Of a DNA stretch of 64,000 bases, positions 32,522 through 38,772 are shown piece by piece. The DNA lies in contig NZ_JANCPR020000006.1 in assembly GCF_028657195.3 (NCBI RefSeq), positions 1 through 64,000 on the forward strand, in the 5' to 3' direction. The notes beneath the pieces are model-generated. The model was not told the DNA's origin. It saw only the letters and a program-made list of their open reading frames with translations, and did not search any database. A program made the position numbers and the translations under genes. The stretch's first letter is position 1. The number at the start of each line of letters is the position of its first letter. This DNA comes from Streptomyces iconiensis. GTDB taxonomy: Bacteria; Actinomycetota; Actinomycetes; Streptomycetales; Streptomycetaceae.

Positions 32522-32814
32522 GCTGTCCACCCCCAACCAGCCCTGCGGGAGCCTGCGAGGAGCAGCACGACGAGGGTGTACGGCAGCGTCGCCCCCTTGG
32601 CGTTGTTGCACGGGACGCAGGCCAGTACGAGGTTGGCCGGGCGGTTCGTCCGCCATAGCGAGTACGGGACGAAGTGATCGAGCGTCGCGTCCTCGGGTCG
32701 GGGGAAGGGGAGGGCGCAGTACAGGCACCGTGCCCCGTCCCGGGCGGCCAGGCGCCGGCGCAGCTCCCTGCCCCGCTCTCCGCGTACGCATCCCGCGCGG
32801 TGGCGGCGGCTCAT
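32518..32814 (-). CDS. HNH endonuclease
   Basis: A 98-residue protein from ATG 32814. CLYCALPFPRPEDATLDHFV supplies the first Cys pair and the DH pair, and NRPANLVLACVPCNNAKG the Asn and second Cys pair of a Cys4-type HNH (McrA-like) domain. Such nucleases can nick or cut DNA; in phages and satellites they can act with terminase in packaging or against competing DNA. It sits inside the coupled leftward operon. Confidence 0.8.
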   Translation of the reverse strand: MSRRHRAGCVRGERGRELRRRLAARDGARCLYCALPFPRPEDATLDHFVPYSLWRTNRPANLVLACVPCNNAKGATLPYTLVVLLLAGSRRAGWGWTA

Positions 32815-33215
32815 CGCGCACCGCCCATCTGTTCCAGTTCCTCGGCGAAGACGTGCATTGCTCGGGCTGCGCTGGACAGGTGGGCGGCGAGCGTGTGCAG
32901 GTCCGCAGGGCTGGAGGGGAACCAGTCGTTGTCACCGATGGACACGTTGCGGAACACGCCCGTGCCGGGTGCGCGGTTGGTGAACGGGCGCTGTTCCAGC
33001 ATTGTCAGGAGCAGCAGTTCGGGGCCGCGGCTGGTGGGTACCTCGATGCGGGTCTCGGGTCCTTCGTGTGCGATGTCTTCGCGGTATCCGTCGTCCTCGT
33101 GGTGTCCGAGGCACCAGCCGGGTTCGGGCATGGTCACGGGTCCGTGGTCGCGGGTGTGCACCGTCACGGGCCCCCGCCCGGCGTTCGGGCGGGGGCTGTT
33201 GTCGTGGCCGGTCAC
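32811..33215 (-). CDS. CPxWC-family relative (degenerate), copy 3
   Basis: A 134-residue protein from GTG 33215. It keeps the overall pattern of the neighbouring DUF6907-like genes (EPGWCLGHHEDDGYREDI, a central LLLLTMLEQRP, and a C-terminal coil SSAARAMHVFAEELEQMGG). The motif reads PGWC-x2-H, losing the first Cys. It is coupled to both neighbours. Function unknown. Confidence 0.65.
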   Translation of the reverse strand: MTGHDNSPRPNAGRGPVTVHTRDHGPVTMPEPGWCLGHHEDDGYREDIAHEGPETRIEVPTSRGPELLLLTMLEQRPFTNRAPGTGVFRNVSIGDNDWFPSSPADLHTLAAHLSSAARAMHVFAEELEQMGGAR

Positions 33216-33979
33216 TTGTTGCTCTCAATGGTGTCGAGCGTGGCGGCCAGGGCCTCCAGCCGGGGCAGGTGGGCGCGGAGCTTGGCGACCTCGGCGCGCA
33301 GGCCGGCGGCGTCCAGCCCGACCCACTCCGACGCCTCGAACCCGATGTGAACGGCACCGCTTGCGTCAATGTCGATCAGTTCGGCGATGAGGTAGGCGTC
33401 GGTGCCGTTCGGCCCCTGCACGGCCACCTCGTTGGAGGTGTGCCCCTGGTGGGGGCCGAGCTGCCCGCACCACTCGACGGGGCAAGCGCCGGTGGGACGC
33501 GGAGCGGGAGGGGTGCTCTCACTGGGGCTCAGCGCTTGCGCCATGCGCCGCACCTGCGCGGCCATCGTGATGAGCCGGTCGGCGAACTCCGTGGCGCCGT
33601 CCGCGTCGAGACGGATTCCGTCCTGGCGCTCGTCATCCACGAACATGTGCGGCGGCGAGTCCGGGTCCTCCTCGGCGTAGGGCATGGAGAACAGCGCGGC
33701 GTGGAACAGGAACTCGCGGCCCCCGGTCGGGACGTGCAAGTCCGCGAAGGTGCTGGCGTGCGACAGGTCGGCGAGGCAGCGCTCGGAGGTGGCGACGTGA
33801 TCCACCGTGCACCACTCGGGGCACTCGATGTAGACGCGCGCGCCGCCGATCAGCGCGGGAACGATGTCCTTCTTCGGCTCGGGCGGGGGCGTCTGGCTGG
33901 TCGCCGCGTGGGGCAGGCGGCCGGTCGGGGTGAGGTTGAGGGCCGGGATGATCGCGGGTGCGTGTGCCATGGTGGTCAC
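33212..33979 (-). CDS. CPxWC-type protein (DUF6907-like), copy 4, with extra domain
   Basis: A 255-residue protein from GTG 33979, the first gene of the coupled operon. Residues about 45-160 match the smaller paralogues (ARVYIECPEWCTVDHVATSE, ADGATEFADRLITMAAQVRR). The remainder contains a second half-site (TGACPVEWCGQLGPHQGH) and another C-terminal coil, as if two copies had fused. Both CPxWC motifs are complete. Function unknown. Confidence 0.7.
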   Translation of the reverse strand: MTTMAHAPAIIPALNLTPTGRLPHAATSQTPPPEPKKDIVPALIGGARVYIECPEWCTVDHVATSERCLADLSHASTFADLHVPTGGREFLFHAALFSMPYAEEDPDSPPHMFVDDERQDGIRLDADGATEFADRLITMAAQVRRMAQALSPSESTPPAPRPTGACPVEWCGQLGPHQGHTSNEVAVQGPNGTDAYLIAELIDIDASGAVHIGFEASEWVGLDAAGLRAEVAKLRAHLPRLEALAATLDTIESNK

Positions 33980-34116
33980 GGCGGTCCTTCCATTCGGTTG
34001 TGTGGCGCGGCCCCGGGTTCTGCTTGGTCGTAGGCCGGGGTCGTGCTGTGTCGTGTGGTGGGGCGCCGGGTCTCCGGCCGGTGTTGTCGCACCGACCGGA
34101 GACCGCTCGCGTCCCT

Positions 34117-34212
34117 TCAGTCGTCGGGCTCGGTCTCGTGCTCGTACCGGTCGTTCCAGTAGTCGCGATCCGCCTGCGCCTCGTCCGCCACGGTGGGCTC
34201 GGTGGCGTCCAT
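34117..34212 (-). CDS. 31-residue acidic peptide
   Basis: ATG 34212 overlaps the preceding stop as TGATG, typical of termination-reinitiation. It opens 31 codons, MDATEPTVADEAQADRDYWN then DRYEHETEPDD, ending at 34117. The product is very acidic. Its size makes it uncertain, but the coupling is clear. Confidence 0.4.
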   Translation of the reverse strand: MDATEPTVADEAQADRDYWNDRYEHETEPDD

Positions 34213-34550
34213 CAGGCGGCGAGCAAGAGGCGGGCGGCGAGCTGGTGGTAGCAGGGCCGGACGGCCTTGCGGCCGGCGGGGCAGGCGCAGTTGGCCGGGT
34301 GGCAGAGGTAGCTCTCGCTGCCGTCGGTGGAGACGGCGCGGAATACCCGCGATCGGATGGCGACGATGGCGCCGTCCTCGATCAGCTCGTGGGCGGAAGC
34401 GACCTGGTGGGCCTGGAAGTCGGCGAGGTCAACGACGTTCGCGCGGCGGATCTTGGCGGCGCAGGTCCGGCCGTAACCGCGAGCAACGCTGTCCGCCGAG
34501 GTCAACGTCCTACCGCAGCGCAGGCACTTCGCGGTTTCCGTACCAGTCAT
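34212..34550 (-). CDS. DUF6011-like zinc protein with SWIM-like C-terminus
   Basis: A 112-residue protein from ATG 34550. The N-terminal KCLRCGRTLTSADSVARGYG, then RTCAAK, is the Cys4 pattern I know as DUF6011. The C-terminal part (YLCHPANCACPAGRKAVRPC, then YH) matches a CxC...CxH SWIM-type finger. Both halves probably bind zinc and nucleic acid or protein. It is divergent from a small HTH gene, with repeated boxes between them. Confidence 0.7.
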   Translation of the reverse strand: MTGTETAKCLRCGRTLTSADSVARGYGRTCAAKIRRANVVDLADFQAHQVASAHELIEDGAIVAIRSRVFRAVSTDGSESYLCHPANCACPAGRKAVRPCYHQLAARLLLAA

Positions 34551-34562
34551 CGACTCCCCCTA

Positions 34563-34626
34563 TGTCAACTCTGTTCCTAACAAGGTTGACACTACGCCTG
34601 CACGGTGAGACTGTCAACTCTGTTCC
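34563..34626. promoter_or_regulatory. 15-bp direct-repeat operator between divergent genes
   Basis: TGTCAACTCTGTTCC occurs at 34563-34577 and 34612-34626, 49 bp apart, in the gap between the leftward zinc-protein gene and the rightward HTH gene. Each copy lies close to one promoter region. Confidence 0.65.
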
Positions 34627-34657
34627 GCACATAGTTCACAATGAAGGTCGTGACAAC

Positions 34658-34894
34658 ATGGCAGGCATGGCGCGAGATGAGATCCCCAAGTTGAGGTCCC
34701 TGCGAGACGAGTACGACCGCGCACGCGAGGCACTCATGACCGGCATCAAGGAGCAACTTGAACTCGGCGAGCCGAACGCGAGGATCGCGCGCTCGGTGGA
34801 CTGGTCCCGCGAGTACATCGCGCGTATCCGCAAGGAGCGGGCTGCGGAGAAGGAGCGGGCTGAGGAGAAGGACGCCGGCGACGACGGGTCCTGA
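34658..34894 (+). CDS. Small HTH protein
   Basis: A 78-residue protein from ATG 34658. The N-terminus is a charged helix. LGEPNARIARSVDWSREYIA then RIRKERAAEK has HTH spacing, and the chain ends in an acidic tail. It probably binds the 15-bp repeats upstream of its own start. Confidence 0.6.
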   Translation: MAGMARDEIPKLRSLRDEYDRAREALMTGIKEQLELGEPNARIARSVDWSREYIARIRKERAAEKERAEEKDAGDDGS

Positions 34895-34987
34895 CGAAGC
34901 ACCCAGACGCGCGAGGTCCAGCCCCGCAGGGCCGGACCTTCTTCGTGTGCGCGGCTTCCGGCCAGAGGTGAGCGTCGGCGAATTCCG

Positions 34988-35004
34988 TCTCACACATCTC
35001 TCAC
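34988..35004. repeat. Paired TCTCAC boxes, right arm
   Basis: TCTCAC at 34988 and 34999 mirrors the pair near the left end (17079 and 17089). Confidence 0.5.
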
Positions 35005-35032
35005 AGACTCACCGCCGATCACTGCCCCGACA

Positions 35033-35046
35033 GGGCCTGACCTGCA
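35033..35046. repeat. 14-bp inverted repeat, right copy
   Basis: GGGCCTGACCTGCA is the exact reverse complement of 17026-17039. Confidence 0.7.
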
Positions 35047-35094
35047 CTCCGTGACCGCGCCGCTCTCACGGTGGACACCATGGACGCTATCCGG

Positions 35095-35142
35095 CTGACT
35101 ACGGATCAGAAGGTTGCAGGTTCGAATCCTGCCGAGCGCACA
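35095..35142 (+). repeat. Right attachment repeat (attR core)
   Basis: A 48-bp exact copy of 16971-17018, with only the 3' part of tRNA-Arg, so it is not a functional tRNA. Confidence 0.95.
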
Positions 35143-35148
35143 GCAGAA

Positions 35149-35181
35149 AGAGGGCCCCGTCCGATATGGACGGGGCCCTCT
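35149..35181 (+). terminator. Original tRNA-Arg terminator
   Basis: AGAGGGCCCCGTCC and GGACGGGGCCCTCT pair perfectly around GATAT, seven bases after the right repeat. Before integration it would have followed tRNA-Arg directly. Confidence 0.85.
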
Positions 35182-35308
35182 GTGTTGTGCCCGGGATCGT
35201 TGCGGCGGCAAGCGGTGAAGGGGGCGTTACGCTTCGCGGTCATCCGGCGCGAAGGGCGAGGGGCGAGGGCGGGCATGGTGCGCGAGGGAGCTGCGCGGTG
35301 GGGCGGGG

Positions 35309-35824
35309 TCAGTCGTGTACGCCCAGGTCTTCCCGCATGAGGTGGCGCATGGTGGCGAGCAGGGGGTCGCCGTCGGTGGTGAGGGTGTGGCGGACGGACT
35401 CCGCGTCTTCGCCGGGGCGTGCCAGGTTCCGGTCGATGCGCTTGACGACGGCGTCTACGTGGGCGAGGACCTGGTTGACGGCGCGGGACGCCTCCAGGAT
35501 CCGCTCCGGGACGATCATCTGGGCTTCCGCGTAGCGGTCGCGGTAATCGAGCCTGGCCGCTTCCAGGGCCGTACGTTCCTGGTCGGTGTACACGTCGTCA
35601 CGCAGCCGGTGCAGGGCGTCCTTGAGCAGGGTGCTGAACTGGCGGGAGGCGCGGTTCATCGCCGTGTACGCGGCTCGCCGTTCCTCGAAGAGGCGGAACC
35701 GGTCGGCGTCTTCCCGCTCTTCCGCCCGCTGGCGCGCGGTCATGCGGTGGGAGATCAGCGGCGCGAAGAGGGTGCCCAGGACTCCGACGACAGCGGTGAT
35801 CATGGCGGCTATGACTGCGGTCAC
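35309..35824 (-). CDS. Small membrane-anchored protein
   Basis: A 171-residue protein whose N-terminus is one membrane segment (TAVIAAMITAVVGVLGTLFA), followed by a long charged helical cytoplasmic region (ARQRAEEREDADRFRLFEER). No family is named. First chromosomal gene after the element. Confidence 0.65.
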   Translation of the reverse strand: MTAVIAAMITAVVGVLGTLFAPLISHRMTARQRAEEREDADRFRLFEERRAAYTAMNRASRQFSTLLKDALHRLRDDVYTDQERTALEAARLDYRDRYAEAQMIVPERILEASRAVNQVLAHVDAVVKRIDRNLARPGEDAESVRHTLTTDGDPLLATMRHLMREDLGVHD

Positions 35825-35870
35825 AGGGCGACTCCAGGCGGGGGCGCAGGATCCGCGCGGGCTTCCAGTT

Positions 35871-36557
35871 TCAGCGAGGGTGTCGGCGGCGGGGATGGCT
35901 GGCGTGGTGGGGCGAGTCCGTGGGGCGAAGGGTGCTGGCGAGGAGGATGGCTCCCCAGATGCCCAGGGGGTAGACGGGCCAGTAGTTGGACAGCTCGCCG
36001 TCGGCGATGCTGGTGATGACCCAGATGACGTTCATGATCAGGGCGGCCCCGAGCCAGGAGCGCCATTCGGTGGCCCGTTCCTTGAGGTTCTGCCGGCGGC
36101 TCTCCGCCTGGCGGACCTCGCGGGCGTGCGCTTCGGCCTCGGGTAAGTCGGCGGTCAGTGGGGCCAGTTCACCCAGTGTGCGGGCGGAGAGTGCCGCTCC
36201 GGAACGGGCGTCGTGCTCGGCCTGGTCGAGGCGGCCGTTGGCCATCGCTGCGCTGAGGATGGAGAGGACGGTGTCGCGGTCGGCGTCGGACGCGCGCGTC
36301 GCTGGAGCCGCCGGAGTTGCGGGAGCCGCGGGAGCCGGGGGCGTTGAGGGGGCGGGGTCGCGGTGGGTGCCCGTCACCGGGTCTGTGGAAGACCTGGGGG
36401 CCGCAGGGCCCTTGTGGCCGCCGGGGCCGCTGTGAGTAGTGGGGTCTGTGCGGCCTTCGGGGTCGTTTGGGTTGGCGGGGCCGTTGTGGGCGGGGCCCTG
36501 TTCCACCGGTGTCCGTTCTTCCGGTATCCGCTCGTCCGGAGTGTGCTTCTCCTCCAC
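35871..36557 (-). CDS. DUF1707-like protein with two membrane segments
   Basis: A 228-residue protein from GTG 36557. The first 85 residues are Pro/Thr-rich and disordered. Residues about 88-140 match the DUF1707 pattern of actinobacteria (RASDADRDTVLSILSAAMAN, then GRLDQAEHDARSGAALSART). A helical linker leads to two hydrophobic segments (LGAALIMNVIWVITSI and WPVYPLGIWGAILLAS) joined by a short loop. Such proteins sit in the membrane with a cytoplasmic N-terminus; role unknown. Confidence 0.8.
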   Translation of the reverse strand: MEEKHTPDERIPEERTPVEQGPAHNGPANPNDPEGRTDPTTHSGPGGHKGPAAPRSSTDPVTGTHRDPAPSTPPAPAAPATPAAPATRASDADRDTVLSILSAAMANGRLDQAEHDARSGAALSARTLGELAPLTADLPEAEAHAREVRQAESRRQNLKERATEWRSWLGAALIMNVIWVITSIADGELSNYWPVYPLGIWGAILLASTLRPTDSPHHASHPRRRHPR

Positions 36558-36814
36558 GTTTCCCCCTCTGTCCAGCCGCCCTGTGGAAGCTCCGCGTCGG
36601 TGGCAGGGGAGTCCGATGGGCGTTGAAAGCCAGAATACGGCGGCATCGCGCGAGGGGCGGCGCGGGGAGCGGTACCGGCGGGGAACCGTTGCCCGTGAGC
36701 GCGACGCCGAGGACTCGGAAACGGCTTAGCATCGAGGGGGTAACGGTACGGACTACGCGGGCCGTTGCCGCCCCGTTCCGCCCTACCTCCCCGGCTCCCG
36801 AAGGAGCGCGTGCC

Positions 36815-37699
36815 ATGAGAGACGGCAGCCGCATGAGCCGTATGCACAGGACCAGCGTGTGGCTGGATGAGCGGCCGGGGGTGAGGCGCAGAGCGGTGGG
36901 GCAGGCTGAAGGGCTGGACCGGGAGAAGATCACGTCGGCGGCTGTCCGGCTGCTGGACACCGAGGGTCTGGCGAAGTTCTCGATGCGCAGGCTGGCGGCC
37001 GAACTGGGTGTGACCGCCATGTCGGTGTACTGGTACGTGGACCGTAAGGACGATCTGCTCGAACTCGCGCTGGACGCCGTGGAAGGCGAGCTGGACGTAC
37101 CGGATCCGGAGGCCGAAGGGGCCGACTGGCGCGCGCAGTTGCGGCAGGTGGCTCATGAGCTGTGCGGGCTGCTGCGGCGGCACCCGTGGACCTCGGGGAT
37201 GCTGGGCAGCTTCCTCAACGTCGGCCCGAGCGCGGTGCGGTACCAGTTGGCGACCCGCCGCGTCCTGCTGCGTGCCGGGCTGCCGGCGCGGCAGGCGGAC
37301 GGCGCGCTCTCCTCGCTGTTCTCGTTCGTCTACGGACACGCGGCGGTGGAGGCCGGCTGGAACAGCCGGTGCGGGGAGGCGGGGATCAGCTCGGAGGACT
37401 GCACGCGCGCGCTGCGCTCCCGGTTCGGCGAGCTGAGCGGAGACGGGGCGAACGACCGGTACGGGGTTCGCGGGGATCACGGAGAACGCGTCGGGTCCGG
37501 GGAGCAGGGAGCCTGCGAGGAGCCCGTCGAGCCCGTACTCCTGGTGGGGCAGCGGGACTTCGAGGTGGCGCTGGACTGTGTGATCGCGGGCATCGAGTCG
37601 CTGTGCGAGACGGCTTCTTCCGCTACGACGAAGCGTGGGCCGGCCGTCTCCGGCCGGCCCACGCCGGTGATTCCCTCGCAGCCCGTCGAACGCCCCTGA
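36815..37699 (+). CDS. TetR-family transcriptional regulator
   Basis: A 294-residue protein from ATG 36815 with AAGGAG upstream. The TetR HTH is REKITSAAVRLLDTEGLAKF, then SMRRLAAELGVTAMSVYWYV (residues about 32-75). The ligand domain (about 90-210) has LRQVAHELCGLLRRHPWTSG, like the TetR_C type of drug-responsive regulators. The C-terminus is extended and acidic. No divergent partner is adjacent; the nearest candidate target is the convergent YceI/MFS operon. Confidence 0.88.
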   Translation: MRDGSRMSRMHRTSVWLDERPGVRRRAVGQAEGLDREKITSAAVRLLDTEGLAKFSMRRLAAELGVTAMSVYWYVDRKDDLLELALDAVEGELDVPDPEAEGADWRAQLRQVAHELCGLLRRHPWTSGMLGSFLNVGPSAVRYQLATRRVLLRAGLPARQADGALSSLFSFVYGHAAVEAGWNSRCGEAGISSEDCTRALRSRFGELSGDGANDRYGVRGDHGERVGSGEQGACEEPVEPVLLVGQRDFEVALDCVIAGIESLCETASSATTKRGPAVSGRPTPVIPSQPVERP

Positions 37700-37757
37700 T
37701 GACGCCCCTGCGGACGTGCCTATGACGCGCCCCCGGGCCCGCGAGCGGCCGTTCGGC

Positions 37758-38615
37758 TCAGCCGAACGGCAGTGACTCGCCCTGTACGGCCTGGATGTCC
37801 AGCTCGACCTTGAGCGTCGTACCGACAGCGGCGATACCGGCCGCGACCACCTGGTTGTAGTTCATCGCGAAGTCCGAGCGCTTCAGTTCGGCCACCGCGC
37901 GGAAGGCGGCGCGCACGCCGCCCCACGGGTCGGGGCCCGTGCCCAGGTAGCTCAGGTCCAGGTCGACGTCGCGTACGACGCCGTGCATGGAGAGCTGGCC
38001 GTGCACGGTCCACCGGTCGGGCCCGGCGACGTCGATGCCGGTGCTGCGGTAGACCAGATCGGGGTACGTCTCGATGTTGAGGAAGTCACCGGACCGCAGG
38101 TGCTGATCGCGCATCTCGTTGCCGGTGTCGATGCTCTCGGCCTTGATGACGGCCTCGACGGTCGACTTCTCGGCGTCCTGCGCGATCTCGATCCGGCCGC
38201 CGAAGTCCGTGAAGCGCCCGTGCACGCTGGACATGCCCAGGTGCTGTGCGCTCGCCGCGATCGTGGAGTGGATCGGGTCGATCGTCCAGATCCCGGGCGG
38301 GGGCAGCTCGACGCCGCCCTGCCGCGCCAGCACCAGGGTCCCCACATCCACCCGGCCGGAGGCCGTGACCATCGCCGTCGAGGCAGCCGGCGCGTAGCCG
38401 ACGGCCGTGGCGATCACGGTGTACGGGCCGGGGGCCAGCGGCTCCCCGCTGCGCACGATGCCCTCGTCGTCGGCCTCGACCCGCAGTACCTGCGAGCCCG
38501 TCATGTCGGTCACCGTCAGCACCGCGTGCTGCACGGCCCACCCGTCACGGGTCCTGACCCGTGCGCGTACGCCGGCGCCGCTCGCAGCGCCTGTTCCGCT
38601 TGCCCCGCTCGTCAT
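37758..38615 (-). CDS. YceI-family protein with N-terminal carboxypeptidase-regulatory-like domain
   Basis: A 285-residue protein from ATG 38615 with AGGAGC upstream. Residues about 15-98 form a CarboxypepD_reg/Ig-like fold (GWAVQHAVLTVTDMTGSQVL, PGPYTVIATAVGYAPA). Residues about 105-285 are a YceI lipocalin-like barrel (WTIDPIHSTIAASAQHLGMS, HGRFTDFGGRIEI, DFLNIETYPDLVYRSTG), which binds isoprenoid-type ligands in characterised members. No signal peptide is seen, so it is probably cytoplasmic. It lies downstream of an MFS gene bearing the same accessory fold, apparently in one MarR-controlled operon. Confidence 0.88.
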   Translation of the reverse strand: MTSGASGTGAASGAGVRARVRTRDGWAVQHAVLTVTDMTGSQVLRVEADDEGIVRSGEPLAPGPYTVIATAVGYAPAASTAMVTASGRVDVGTLVLARQGGVELPPPGIWTIDPIHSTIAASAQHLGMSSVHGRFTDFGGRIEIAQDAEKSTVEAVIKAESIDTGNEMRDQHLRSGDFLNIETYPDLVYRSTGIDVAGPDRWTVHGQLSMHGVVRDVDLDLSYLGTGPDPWGGVRAAFRAVAELKRSDFAMNYNQVVAAGIAAVGTTLKVELDIQAVQGESLPFG

Positions 38616-38772
38616 GTCTCTCTTGCTCCTAGTTCGCATACGACGGACCCCGGCGTCCGCGGCGGCGGACCGTCCCTTGCCCGCACACGCTGTCCGCGGA
38701 TGCCGGGGCCCTTCCCCGGGCCTGGCCGACGACGCGCGCTCCGCTCGGTCCGCGCGCCGCCGGTCAGGGGGG

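Larger units (their letters stand above)
16971..35142. mobile_element. 18.1-kb integrative element in tRNA-Arg, candidate phage satellite
   Basis: A perfect 48-bp repeat of the tRNA 3' end (16971-17018 and 35095-35142) bounds the element, so the excised circle would be 18,124 bp. A tyrosine integrase lies next to the left end. Gene blocks are regulation/excision (19135-19586), replication (19908-21482), a packaging-like HTH protein (22345-22953), a lone tape measure gene (24883-28512), GntR control, a non-coding repeat region (29983-30927), and a leftward operon (33979 to 30956). No capsid, portal, large terminase or lysis gene is present, and no FtsK/TraB transfer gene. This argues against a complete prophage and against a typical Streptomyces AICE. 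The tRNA-Arg terminator now follows the right end. Confidence 0.9.

Noticed and set aside
16971..35142. Classification as a conjugative AICE
   Set aside because: Integrase, replication and GntR genes fit, but there is no FtsK/TraB-type translocase or spread genes, and a tape measure is present.
35095..35142. Second tRNA-Arg gene
   Set aside because: Only the 3' part is present; the acceptor 5' strand and D-arm are missing, so it is an attachment repeat.
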